From Luteibacter aegosomatis (GTDB lineage Bacteria; Pseudomonadota; Gammaproteobacteria; Xanthomonadales; Rhodanobacteraceae), in the NCBI RefSeq assembly GCF_023078455.1, contig NZ_CP095740.1, positions 3,832,001 through 3,896,000 on the forward strand: a stretch of DNA of 64,000 nt, written 5' to 3'. Below, piece after piece: positions 27,874 to 36,436 of the stretch. A program made the position numbers and the translations under genes. The notes beneath the pieces were generated by a model that was not told the origin of the DNA, made no database searches, and saw only the letters and a list, made by a program, of their open reading frames with translations. Each line of letters opens with the position of its first letter. Positions within the stretch are counted from its first letter, which is position 1.

Positions 27874-30864
27874 TCAAAAATCGATCGATACCGTCAACTG
27901 CCCGAACCGCGGCGACTGGAACCGCTGGGGCTGCAGGTAGGTCGGGTTGAGCCCGCCGACCGAGGTCTGCAGGTCCTGGTCGACGCCCAACGTGCGCTGC
28001 TGGTTGAGCAGGTTGTAGACCGCCAGCTTAACGCGCAGGTTGTTCTTTTCGTCCAGAGGCAACAGGTAGGTGATGCTGGCGCCCAGGTCGAACGTCCATG
28101 GCGTGCGCGACGCACCGCGCGGCGACGCCCTGTAGACCCGGTTCTCCGACACCGGATCGGTGCAGTTCTCCACGCAGATGAAATAGCTGTGGTACACGGT
28201 CCTGTCGTAGGGATTGCCCACGCCGTATCCGGTGATCGGGCTTCCCGAGAGCGCCGTGAGGTTCGCGCCCACCTGCCACTGCTTGCTGATCGCGTACGTG
28301 CCGCGCAGCTTGAACTGGTGGCGATGGTCGTTCGGCAGGTAGCCGCTGGAGAGGTTCACCCAGGGATCGTCGAAGTTTTCCGTGCGGCCGGTGTCGTCGA
28401 AATTGGTGTCGGAATTCACCGGCCCCTCGGCATTGCCACGATTCCACGACAGCACGTACGAGGCGTTGAACATCCACTTGTCGTCCCATGCGCGGTCGAG
28501 CTGGAATTCCATCGAGGCGAACGTGCGCTTGGGCTTCTTCCAGCCGCGTTGGCCGAGGTAGTTGCCCGACGCGTCGTAGAGCGCCCAGCCCTCTTTCGAG
28601 GTGTCGATGGTGAGGTAACCGTCGGCCACGCCGTCGCAGTCGGTATCGCCCCATACGGTGACGTTGCGTCCGGGATTGGCCATCACGTAGCCGATCTTGC
28701 CCGCGGGGCCACACTGCGGCGTGGCCGTGATGTTCATGTCGTCGATGGCGTCGTGCAGCTTGCGATAGGTGCCGCTCACGCCCCACGACCACGTATCGGA
28801 GATGGCCTGCTGGAAGCCGAGGATGGCTTCGTCCTGGTAGACCGAGTCCATGTGCTTGTCGACTTCGGAACGCAGGTCGCCCACCGTGCCGTTGCCTTGC
28901 GACGTATCCACGCCGCCGATCTGCGGCCCCAGGATGGGCACCGCATAGGACGAACCGTTGCGGTCGAGGATCCGGTAGCCGTCGAAGCCGTAGTAGGTGC
29001 GCTCGTCGAGCAGGCCGCCGGCCTGCTTGATGTTGATCACGTTGGCGACCGGCAGGTAATAACGGCCGAGGTTGCCGAAGACCTTCATGGTGCCGTCGCT
29101 CATCACGTCCCAGGAGAAGCCCAGGCGCGGCGCGATCATGTTGTCCATCTTGATGTAGCTGCGGCCCTCGCCGGTCTTGTTGTCGAAGGCGTCGCGGCGC
29201 AGGCCCACGTTGAGCAGGACATCGGGCGTGATGTTCCAGTTGTCCTCGACGTAGTAGGCGCTGTTGGTGGTCTCGAACGTGCCGGCGATCTCGTAGCGGC
29301 GGGCACGGACGTAGGCATCGTACCCGCCGGGCACCACGCCGCCGTTCTCGATGGTGGATCCCGGCGTGGTCGGATAGATGTTGTAGTAGAACGCCCCCGG
29401 CCCGGGATAATGGCGCGAGTAGTCCGAGGTGTCGATTTCATGGTCGTAGCCGAAACGCACGACGTGGTCGCCCAGCGCCCACTCGAAGTCCGCGCGCGAC
29501 TGCTTGCGCGTGTCGTTGCGTTTTTCCACCGCCGTGCTCGTGCTGCATCCCAGCGGCACGCCGGGGCCGGCGACGCCGGTGGCTCGCGCGACGGGATTGC
29601 AGTCGAGGTCGGACTGGCCGCGCGTGAACGACTCGCGCTCGTTGCGGCCGTACATGAGTTTCATCGACAGGTTGTCCACCAGGTAGCTGGTGAAGGTACC
29701 CGCCCAGTTGCGGCCGCCCGTGTCGCTGTAGATCTCGTCGTTCTTGTTGCCGAGCGTATCGGTGTCGTAGTCGTAGCTGTAGACCTTGCCCACGTTCTTG
29801 TCCTTGTCGGAGAAGGCCATGAACTCGAGCAGGTTCTTGTCGTTGATGTGCCAGTCGACCTTCGCGCCCCAGAAGCCGGAGTCGGTGTCGTTCTGGGTGA
29901 GCACGGTGCCCGCGTTGTCGGTGTTCTGCGGCGTGTAACCCCGCGCCTCGTACATCGCGAAGAAGAACAGCTTGTCCTTCACGATGGGACCCGACGCGTA
30001 CACGTTCATCTTGGTGCGCGAGTAGCGGTCTTCCGACGAGGTGATATACCGCTCGCCGTCCCAGTAGCGGTTCTTCGCGGCCGCCTGCCAGGCGCTGGGT
30101 TCGAAGGTCATCTCGGCACCGGCCTTGAACTCGTTGGTGCCCGAACGCGTGACCGCGTTGACCACGCCGCCGGTGGTGCGGCCGAACTCCACCGAGTAGC
30201 CGCCGGTCTTCACCTGGAACTCCTGGTAGAAGGCGAAGGGAGCCTGGGAGAAGCCGTTGCGGTTATAGAAATCGGTGACGTTCAGGCCGTTCACGTAGAA
30301 CGAGTTTTCCGCCACCGACGAACCGCCGAACGAGATGCCGCCGAAGCCCGCGTTGCCCTTGTTCACGCCCGGCGCCAGCAGGGCCACGGCCTGTACGTTC
30401 TGGTCCACCGGCAGACGGCGAATTTCCTCGCGGCTGATGTTGGTGGCGGTTTCGGTGGAGCTGACGTCCACGGCCGATATCACCACCGGCGCGCTCACCT
30501 GCACGCCTTCGAGTTCGGTGGTCGCCTTCGAACGGTCCACGAGGTTCACCGTGGTGGCGTTACCCAGGCTCACGTTGACCTGGGCGGTCTCGCCGACCGG
30601 TTGGCCGTCGAGACGGCTGTCCAGCGTGTAGTGACCGATGGGAAGGAAGGGAAAACGGTAGTTTCCGTCGCGGTCGGCGGTCACCGTGCGGGTCAGCCCC
30701 GTCGACGGATCGCGCACCGTGACGCTGGCACCCGGCCGCGTGCGACCCACGATCGAACCGTCGGTATTGGCCGCATGCGCGGCGCCACCCATCGTCAGGC
30801 CCATGCAGATCGCCATGCAAAGCGCGGCGTGGCGCGGCATGCGCCGCGTGCTGATCTCCCCCAT
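27874..30864 (-). CDS. Oar-like TonB-dependent receptor with N-terminal CarboxypepD_reg domain
   Basis: A 996-residue outer-membrane receptor. After a signal peptide (about 1-32, ending GGAAHAA) comes a carboxypeptidase-regulatory-like beta-sandwich (about 35-105: SIVGRTRPGASVTVRDPSTG, DGNYRFPFLPIGHYTL), then a plug with ISREEIRRLPVDQNVQAVA and NSFYVNGLNVTDFYNR, and a long barrel ending TVSIDF. This architecture is shared with Myxococcus Oar and with many Xanthomonadales and Bacteroidetes receptors for peptides or glycans. It lies 45 bases after the transglutaminase-like gene and is followed by the D-Ala-D-Ala dipeptidase. From this context I infer that it imports cell-wall peptides; the ligand is not readable from sequence. 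Confidence 0.9.
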   Translation of the reverse strand: MGEISTRRMPRHAALCMAICMGLTMGGAAHAANTDGSIVGRTRPGASVTVRDPSTGLTRTVTADRDGNYRFPFLPIGHYTLDSRLDGQPVGETAQVNVSLGNATTVNLVDRSKATTELEGVQVSAPVVISAVDVSSTETATNISREEIRRLPVDQNVQAVALLAPGVNKGNAGFGGISFGGSSVAENSFYVNGLNVTDFYNRNGFSQAPFAFYQEFQVKTGGYSVEFGRTTGGVVNAVTRSGTNEFKAGAEMTFEPSAWQAAAKNRYWDGERYITSSEDRYSRTKMNVYASGPIVKDKLFFFAMYEARGYTPQNTDNAGTVLTQNDTDSGFWGAKVDWHINDKNLLEFMAFSDKDKNVGKVYSYDYDTDTLGNKNDEIYSDTGGRNWAGTFTSYLVDNLSMKLMYGRNERESFTRGQSDLDCNPVARATGVAGPGVPLGCSTSTAVEKRNDTRKQSRADFEWALGDHVVRFGYDHEIDTSDYSRHYPGPGAFYYNIYPTTPGSTIENGGVVPGGYDAYVRARRYEIAGTFETTNSAYYVEDNWNITPDVLLNVGLRRDAFDNKTGEGRSYIKMDNMIAPRLGFSWDVMSDGTMKVFGNLGRYYLPVANVINIKQAGGLLDERTYYGFDGYRILDRNGSSYAVPILGPQIGGVDTSQGNGTVGDLRSEVDKHMDSVYQDEAILGFQQAISDTWSWGVSGTYRKLHDAIDDMNITATPQCGPAGKIGYVMANPGRNVTVWGDTDCDGVADGYLTIDTSKEGWALYDASGNYLGQRGWKKPKRTFASMEFQLDRAWDDKWMFNASYVLSWNRGNAEGPVNSDTNFDDTGRTENFDDPWVNLSSGYLPNDHRHQFKLRGTYAISKQWQVGANLTALSGSPITGYGVGNPYDRTVYHSYFICVENCTDPVSENRVYRASPRGASRTPWTFDLGASITYLLPLDEKNNLRVKLAVYNLLNQQRTLGVDQDLQTSVGGLNPTYLQPQRFQSPRFGQLTVSIDF

Positions 30865-30909
30865 CTCCCCACTCCCATAAGATGATGTAACGGGTTGTGT
30901 TCGCCGCCG

Positions 30910-32538
30910 TCAGCGCGCCGGGCCGCCCCCCTGCGGCATGTCCAGGCGCTGCCAGCGGAAGTCGTAGTCCCACTGGTCGAAATAAAGGTTGCCGCCCTTC
31001 CATTCGGCCTCGCCGCGCTGCGAATCGACCGTCTCCGAACGGAAGAACGTCTTGGCCGGTACCAGCGGCTGCGAGAAGTCGTCGTTGAACGCGATGCGGT
31101 AGGCGTCCAGGCCGCCGAGGTAGAACCACGCCAGGCGGTCGTCGCCCGGCCTGGCGTGCGCGCCGGGCGCCAGACGTCCGAACGTCACGTCCATCGGCAC
31201 CCAGCCGTAGGGCGCGAGATAGAGCTGGCCCCAGTCGTGGATATTGTCGTAACGGTCGTCGGAGAAGATCCATCCCGACTGCCAGCGCGCCGGTATGCCG
31301 TTGAGGCGAAGCAGCGTGATGAGCAGCAACGTCTGCTCGCCGCAGTCGCCGTGGCCGGCGTGCAGCGTGTAGTCGCCGATGTTGGAGATCGTGGAGTATT
31401 CGCGTGCGCCGGCCCAGGGGATGTCGTCGACGGCGGCGAAGAGCTTTTGCGCGATGCGGTAGGGGTTGGTCTCCTCGCCCACCACGTTCTTCGAGAACGC
31501 GCGCATGTCGTCGGTAAAGACCACGTGCGGTGCGCGCTCGGCCACATAGGGCGCGAGGTCGGGCGTGATCGGCACGCGTTTCACCTTCGCCGGATCGATG
31601 TCGACGTAACGGCCGCGCAGGGTCACCTCGTAGGTCACCGAGAAGACGGTGGGCTTGCCTGCCTCGGCTTTCTTTTCCAGATAGGCCGTGCGTTGCGCGG
31701 TGGATGCCGGTGCGACCTCGGCCTTGACCGGTTCGCTGCCGACGAGACGGATGTCGTCCTGCTGGCCCGGGATGTCCTGCGGATAGGGAATCCAGGCACG
31801 GATCGTCTCGCCGGCCGGCACCGCATCGGGGTGCACGGTGAGCGTCTGCGTCACCCGCTCGCGCATGGGCAACACGTTGACCTTGCCCGTGCGCAAGGCC
31901 TCGGCGCGGATCGCGCGATGATGGTCGTTGAGGATTTCGTTGGGACCGTCGTCGAACGGCTTGGGATCCTTCCGTCGCGCCCGGGCCTCCGCGCTGATGC
32001 GGAACAGGTTGCCCGGAGCGCGATTGAAATACAGCGTGCGGCCGTCGACGACCTGCTTCTCGAGCAGCCCCGCGGCGTCCCAGCGCGCGAATTCGGCGTC
32101 GGTGAGATCGGGAATCGCCTTGCGCAGGCGCGTCTTCACCGCATCGGCGTCCAAGGTGAAGTCGAGCAGGATGCGGCGCATGCGTTCGCGCTGGAAGAGC
32201 AGCGCGGCTCGCCGGGTATCGTCGAGGCCCGGTTGGGCGAGGGCCTTGGCGATGGCGGATTCGGCGGTCCTGAAGTGGCCGGCATCGATGTCGCTCGCGA
32301 TCGGTTCGGGCCATGGCGAGCTGGGCAGGCTGGTATCGCCGGGGCGATCGGCTGCCACTCCTGCGACAGCGACGCTTTGCTTTGCAGGAATCGCGGACAG
32401 GGTCCGCTCCCGCCCCTCCGCAGGGAGGTCACTAGCGGAGGGTGAGTGCGGACCCTGTCCGGACGCCGGGAGTGCGAGCAACATCGAACACGCGAAAAAC
32501 GCATGGCGGAAGATCGCTGGTCGGATGGCCGCTTTCAC
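30910..32538 (-). CDS. Secreted transglutaminase-like cysteine protein
   Basis: A 542-residue exported protein. From the GTG at 32538 it has a typical signal peptide (basic N-terminus, LLALPAS about 20-26), then about 24 residues encoded by a REP element, a poorly characterised N-terminal half, and a transglutaminase-like core in the last third: the Cys in GDCGEQTLLLITLLRL, His in NIHDWGQLYLAPYG and Asp in WVPMDVTFG form the triad. Family members act as proteases, amidases or cross-linkers. It leads the operon with the Oar-like receptor and the D-Ala-D-Ala dipeptidase, so a peptide-cutting role is plausible. The open frame continues upstream to a TTG, but only the GTG gives a clean signal. 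Confidence 0.8.
   Translation of the reverse strand: MKAAIRPAIFRHAFFACSMLLALPASGQGPHSPSASDLPAEGRERTLSAIPAKQSVAVAGVAADRPGDTSLPSSPWPEPIASDIDAGHFRTAESAIAKALAQPGLDDTRRAALLFQRERMRRILLDFTLDADAVKTRLRKAIPDLTDAEFARWDAAGLLEKQVVDGRTLYFNRAPGNLFRISAEARARRKDPKPFDDGPNEILNDHHRAIRAEALRTGKVNVLPMRERVTQTLTVHPDAVPAGETIRAWIPYPQDIPGQQDDIRLVGSEPVKAEVAPASTAQRTAYLEKKAEAGKPTVFSVTYEVTLRGRYVDIDPAKVKRVPITPDLAPYVAERAPHVVFTDDMRAFSKNVVGEETNPYRIAQKLFAAVDDIPWAGAREYSTISNIGDYTLHAGHGDCGEQTLLLITLLRLNGIPARWQSGWIFSDDRYDNIHDWGQLYLAPYGWVPMDVTFGRLAPGAHARPGDDRLAWFYLGGLDAYRIAFNDDFSQPLVPAKTFFRSETVDSQRGEAEWKGGNLYFDQWDYDFRWQRLDMPQGGGPAR
32392..32462. repeat. REP element (family A ends) inside the transglutaminase-like gene
   Basis: Inverted arms 32392-32421 (CGCGGACAGGGTCCGCTCCC and on) and 32435-32462 enclose a short centre. 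The arms carry the family-A palindrome. The element is translated on the minus strand without a stop as about residues 26-49, directly after the signal peptide. Confidence 0.85.
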
Positions 32539-32586
32539 CGTTCGGTATCCCCGTCGAACCGTGGTGGGTGGGTCGTGCGTCCTGGC

Positions 32587-32615
32587 TGTGTAACATGCTT
32601 GCAAACGCCGGTCAA
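32587..32615 (-). promoter_or_regulatory. Putative promoter of the minus-strand unit
   Basis: On the minus strand TTGACC (32610-32615), 17-base spacer, TACACA (32587-32592), 49 bases before the GTG start of the transglutaminase-like gene. It overlaps the plus-strand promoter. Confidence 0.5.
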
Positions 32616-32626
32616 TAATTTATGCT
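32599..32626 (+). promoter_or_regulatory. Putative promoter of the plus-strand unit
   Basis: TTGCAA (32599-32604), 16-base spacer, TATGCT (32621-32626). Transcription would begin near 32633, just before the palindrome at 32641-32658 and 60 bases before the DUF819 start. Confidence 0.5.
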
Positions 32627-32640
32627 TCATCGCAACTCGT

Positions 32641-32658
32641 CAGGAATAGATATTCCTG
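32641..32658. promoter_or_regulatory. Palindromic operator candidate for the divergent units
   Basis: Perfect palindrome CAGGAATA-GA-TATTCCTG. It lies immediately downstream of the plus-strand promoter and 26 bases upstream of the minus-strand -35, so one bound regulator could control both. The RpiR-type regulator encoded at 36437 in the plus-strand unit is the natural candidate; this is inference. Confidence 0.55.
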
Positions 32659-32691
32659 GACGCCGTGGCGACACCACCCGGAGGGGGACGC

Positions 32692-33840
32692 GTGATCCAG
32701 TCGGTTTGGCCTTACTTGGCCGTGATGCTGCTTGCGGCGGGTTTCTGGCCCGCGATCGAACGCCGCTTCGGCTGGAAGGTGTTCGAGGTGCTCCCTCCCA
32801 TCGTGCTCACCTATCTCACCGTCACGGCACTGTCGGTCGCCGGGACGTGGACGGCCACGCCGGAAATCCACGCGGCGCAGGACATGCTGGTGACCCGCAT
32901 GGTGCCCGCCCTGCTTTTCCTGCTGATGATCAACTGCGACCTGCGCGCGATCCTCGCCCTGGGTCCACGCGTGCTGGGCGTCTTCGCCTGCACCGCGGTG
33001 AGCCTGTTCGCCGCCTTCGTCGTCACCTTTCTCCTCTTCCGCCACTGGATGCCCGGCGACGGCTGGAAGCCGCTGGCCGCGCTCTCGGGAAGCTGGATGG
33101 GCGGCACCGCGAACATGATCGCGGTGAAGCAGGCCATCGGCATGGCCGATACGTCACTGGCCACGTCGTTGCTCACCGATGCCCTGTGCTATTCGATGTG
33201 GGTGGTGGTGCTGTTCTCCGTCGCCCGCCTCGCGCCGGCGTTCAACCGCTGGACGCGAGCGAAGTCGAGTGCGGACATGGCGGTGGCGCAGACCGCGACG
33301 CGGGCACCGGCCACCGGCGACAGCGTGCTGCTCTGGCTGGGCATCGCCGTGGGCGTGGCCGCCCTGTCCACGGTGCTGGGCAGCTTGATGCCGATAGGCA
33401 ACATGGTCTCGGCGACCACCTGGACCATCCTCATCGCCACCGCCGCGGGGCTCGTCGCCGCGCATACGCCGCTGGCAAGCCTGCCCGGCGCGCAGGCCGT
33501 GTCGAGCGCGCTGCTGATCTCGGTCGTGGCGGTGCTGGCGTCGCAGAGCAGTTTCGCCGGTATCGCCGCGGCGCCGCTGTACCTCGTGTGCGGCGTCACC
33601 GTCATCGCCACGCACGCGGTCTTCCTGTGCCTGTTCGCGCGCCTGTTCCACTTCGACCTTTACCTTTGCGGCATTTCCTCGCTCGCCCACATCGGCGGCG
33701 TCGCCGCCACGCCCGTACTGGCCGCCACGTATTCCCGCTCGCTGGTGCCTGTTGGCATCCTGCTGGCCCTGCTCGGTTATATCCTCGGCACGGGCTTCGG
33801 CTTGCTCGTGGCCTCCGTGCTGTCGTCGCTGGCTTCCTGA
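32692..33840 (+). CDS. DUF819 family integral membrane protein
   Basis: A 382-residue membrane protein with about ten hydrophobic helices, recognised as DUF819 (YjcL-like) from the pattern WPAIERRFGWKVFEVLPPIV near the start, LLFLLMINCDLRAIL, the glycine-rich GSWMGGTANMIAVKQAIG, and LAHIGGVAATPVLAATYS near the end. The family is thought to be transporters related to the BART group, with unknown substrate. Start is GTG 32692 with a strong GGAGGGGG site; no ATG fits. As first gene of the plus-strand unit with a murein endopeptidase and dipeptide epimerase, it is the best candidate for the inner-membrane importer of released peptides. Confidence 0.82.
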   Translation: MIQSVWPYLAVMLLAAGFWPAIERRFGWKVFEVLPPIVLTYLTVTALSVAGTWTATPEIHAAQDMLVTRMVPALLFLLMINCDLRAILALGPRVLGVFACTAVSLFAAFVVTFLLFRHWMPGDGWKPLAALSGSWMGGTANMIAVKQAIGMADTSLATSLLTDALCYSMWVVVLFSVARLAPAFNRWTRAKSSADMAVAQTATRAPATGDSVLLWLGIAVGVAALSTVLGSLMPIGNMVSATTWTILIATAAGLVAAHTPLASLPGAQAVSSALLISVVAVLASQSSFAGIAAAPLYLVCGVTVIATHAVFLCLFARLFHFDLYLCGISSLAHIGGVAATPVLAATYSRSLVPVGILLALLGYILGTGFGLLVASVLSSLAS

Positions 33841-33841
33841 C

Positions 33842-35323
33842 ATGGACCTCGGTATGAACATGCTTCGCACCACCCTGCTGGTGGCGGCCTTGGCGCTCGC
33901 GTCGGCCAAGGCGCACTCGCAAGCCCCTTCGCCGATACGATCGGCTCCCACCCCTTCCGGTAGCACCCTTCCCGCCGAAGGGGTGGGAGCCGATCGTATC
34001 GGCGAAACGAGCCTGCCGCCTTCAGGAGTGCTCGGCGTCACCGACGCGCAGTTGGACCCCTCGTACTGGGTGAGCCGGCTGCCGGACGCCGACGCCGTGG
34101 TGCTCGACGCACGCGCCATCGCCGCGCTCAACGGCAAGGTGGCCCGGCTCGATCCGTCCATGCATGACATCCGCCACTTCGGCGCGACGTTGCCGCGCGA
34201 ACAGGTGAAGGGCTGGATCGAAAAGCTCACCAGGGCGCCGTCGAAACCCCTGTTCGACATCGAAGGCAAGCCGGTACCCGCGGCCACCGTCGACGGCATC
34301 ATGGCGAACGCCGCCCTCGACGCCGTACCCGCCGAGGTGACGCCACGTTACGGCATGGCCGTGCGCCGCAGCGCCCTGCGCGGTTATCCCACCGATCTTC
34401 GCGTGTTCAGCCACGCGGGCGATACCGACATCGACCGCTTCCAGGAAAGCACGTTGTTCCCCGGCGACCCGCTCGTGGTGGTTCACGCGAGCCGCGACGG
34501 CCACTGGCTCTTCGTGGTGAGCCCGCGCTATGCCGCGTGGACGCATGCCGACGACGTCGCCTACGGCGACGCGAAGGCGATCTTCGCGCACGTGGACGCC
34601 ACGCCCTACCGGGTGATCACCGGCGCGAAACCCGACACCGTCTACACGCCCGAGGTACCCGCGCTTTCCGAACTGCAACTGGACATGGGCACGCGCGTGC
34701 CGCTGGATACCTCGGTGCCGCCGGACCAACCGGTGAACGGGCAGACCGCGTACACCTCGTGGACGCTCAGCCTGCCCGTGCGCGACGCGAACGGCGACCT
34801 GTCGTTCCATCCCGCCCTGCTCCAGCGCAACGCGGACTCGTCGGCGGACTACCTGCCGCTCACGCGGGCGAACGTCATCCGCCAGGCGTTCAAGTTCCTC
34901 GGCGAGCGGTACGGTTGGGGCCATGCCTACAACGGCCGCGACTGCAGCGGCTTCGTCTCCGACGTGTACCGGAGCATGGGCGTGCAGATGCCGCGCAACA
35001 CGCGCGACCAGAGCATCAGCCCGGGCCTGGAACACACCGTGTACACGGACAAGGACGACCACGACGCCCGCGTGAAGGCGGCGATGGCGTTGGAGGTGGG
35101 CGACCTCGTCTACATCCCCGGCCACGTGATGATGGTGATCGGCAAGATCGACGGCCAGCCCTACGTGATCCACGATGTGGGCGGCATGAGCTACCGGCGG
35201 GACGACGGGAGCCTGCGCCACGTGAAGCTCAACGCGGTGTCCGTCACGCCCCTCCTGCCGATGATGTTCGACGGCGACGCCACCTTCGTCGACCGCATGA
35301 CCAGCATCGTCCGCATCCGCTAA
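33842..35323 (+). CDS. SH3-NlpC/P60 cell-wall endopeptidase (YkfC-like)
   Basis: A 493-residue exported enzyme. Residues 1-28 are a signal peptide ending AKAHSQA; residues about 29-55 are encoded by a REP element; two SH3-like domains follow (about 180-320, with AVRRSALRGYPTD and GDPLVVVHASRDGHWLFVV), and the NlpC/P60 domain (about 340-480) has the catalytic Cys368 in NGRDCSGFVSDVYRSMGV and His in YIPGHVMMVIG, with a second polar residue in YVIHDVGG. This SH3-SH3-NlpC layout is that of gamma-D-glutamyl-L-diamino-acid endopeptidases, which release L-Ala-D-Glu from stem peptides. The start follows the DUF819 stop by one base and is uncertain (33842, 33854 or 33860). Confidence 0.88.
   Translation: MDLGMNMLRTTLLVAALALASAKAHSQAPSPIRSAPTPSGSTLPAEGVGADRIGETSLPPSGVLGVTDAQLDPSYWVSRLPDADAVVLDARAIAALNGKVARLDPSMHDIRHFGATLPREQVKGWIEKLTRAPSKPLFDIEGKPVPAATVDGIMANAALDAVPAEVTPRYGMAVRRSALRGYPTDLRVFSHAGDTDIDRFQESTLFPGDPLVVVHASRDGHWLFVVSPRYAAWTHADDVAYGDAKAIFAHVDATPYRVITGAKPDTVYTPEVPALSELQLDMGTRVPLDTSVPPDQPVNGQTAYTSWTLSLPVRDANGDLSFHPALLQRNADSSADYLPLTRANVIRQAFKFLGERYGWGHAYNGRDCSGFVSDVYRSMGVQMPRNTRDQSISPGLEHTVYTDKDDHDARVKAAMALEVGDLVYIPGHVMMVIGKIDGQPYVIHDVGGMSYRRDDGSLRHVKLNAVSVTPLLPMMFDGDATFVDRMTSIVRIR
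33928..34006. repeat. REP palindrome (family B copy 3) inside the NlpC/P60 gene
   Basis: Arms TTCGCCGATACGATCGGCTC and on, and the inverted arm ending GGCGAA, with the usual CCGGTAG/ CCCGCCG centre. It lies within the open reading frame immediately after the signal-peptide codons and is read through as about 26 residues without a stop. Confidence 0.88.
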
Positions 35324-35335
35324 ACGGCCCATTCC

Positions 35336-36427
35336 ATGAAGATCACCGACATCCGCTTCGGCATGCTCCGCGTGCCGCTCAAGACCGCCTTCAAGACCGC
35401 CCTGCGCACCGTCGACACCGTGGAAGACATCGTCGTGATGGTGCATACCGACGATGGCCGCATCGGCTACGGCGAAGCCCCGGCCACGGCGGTCATCACC
35501 GGCGACACGCACGGCTCCGTGCTCGATGCCATCCGCCACTACATCGCCCCGCGCATCGTCGGGCAGGACGTGGCCGACCTCAACCGCCTCACGCGCCTGA
35601 TCCAGGGCGCGATGGAACGCAACACCAGCGCCAAGGCCGCCGTCGAGATCGCCGTCTACGACCTCTGGGGCCAGCTCTACGGCGCGCCGCTCTACAAGCT
35701 GCTCGGCGGCGGCGATCCGGTGATCACCACCGACATCACCATCAGCGTCGACTACATCGACAAGATGGTGGCCGATTCGGTATCCGCCGTGGAGCGCGGT
35801 TTCGAATCGCTGAAGATCAAGGTTGGCAAGGACATCGGCGTGGACATCGAACGCGTGCGCGCCATCCATGCCGCCGTGGAGAATCGCGCCCTGCTCCGCC
35901 TCGACGCCAACCAGGGCTGGACGGCGAAAGAGGCCGTCTATGCGTTGCACGCGCTGGAAGACGCCGGCGTGCGCCTGGAACTGGTCGAACAGCCGGTGAA
36001 GGCGCGCGACCTGGAAGGCATGCGCTACGTCACCGAGCGCGTGCATACGCCGGTGATGGCCGACGAGAGCGTGTTCGGCCCACTGGAAGTGATGGAACTC
36101 ATCCGCATGCGCGCGGCGGACATCATCAACATCAAGCTGATGAAGACCGGCGGCATCTCCAACGCCATCCGCATCGCCGACATCGCCGGCCTGCACGGCA
36201 TCGACTGCATGATCGGCTGCATGCTCGAATCGAGCATCAGCGTGGCTGCCGCCGTGCACGTGGCCGTCGCCAAGGCCGACGTCATCACCAAGGTGGACCT
36301 CGACGGTCCCTCGCTGTGCGCCTACGATCCGGTGGACGGCGGGGTCACCTTCAACGAGTCGGAAATCTCCATCACCGACGCCCCCGGTCTCGGCATCCGC
36401 GAAATCCGCGGCCTGGAAGCCCTTTAG
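35336..36427 (+). CDS. ycjG: L-Ala-D/L-Glu (dipeptide) epimerase
   Basis: Enolase-superfamily enzyme, 363 residues, that converts L-Ala-D-Glu from murein into L-Ala-L-Glu. Catalytic features are all visible: the KxK motif in SLKIKVGKD, metal ligands in LLRLDANQGW (Asp), LVEQPV (Glu) and VMADESVFG (Asp), the second catalytic Lys in NIKLMKTGG, and the substrate-recognising DLDGP near the C-terminus that marks Ala-Glu epimerases. No signal peptide, so it is cytoplasmic and acts after import. It lies 12 bases after the NlpC/P60 gene, matching the product-to-substrate order. Confidence 0.92.
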   Translation: MKITDIRFGMLRVPLKTAFKTALRTVDTVEDIVVMVHTDDGRIGYGEAPATAVITGDTHGSVLDAIRHYIAPRIVGQDVADLNRLTRLIQGAMERNTSAKAAVEIAVYDLWGQLYGAPLYKLLGGGDPVITTDITISVDYIDKMVADSVSAVERGFESLKIKVGKDIGVDIERVRAIHAAVENRALLRLDANQGWTAKEAVYALHALEDAGVRLELVEQPVKARDLEGMRYVTERVHTPVMADESVFGPLEVMELIRMRAADIINIKLMKTGGISNAIRIADIAGLHGIDCMIGCMLESSISVAAAVHVAVAKADVITKVDLDGPSLCAYDPVDGGVTFNESEISITDAPGLGIREIRGLEAL

Positions 36428-36436
36428 GAAGCGACC

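Noticed and set aside
27631..30885. Open frame of over 1000 codons antisense to the first Oar-like receptor
   Set aside because: Same GC-driven artefact; the receptor frame has signal peptide, plug motifs and terminal Phe.
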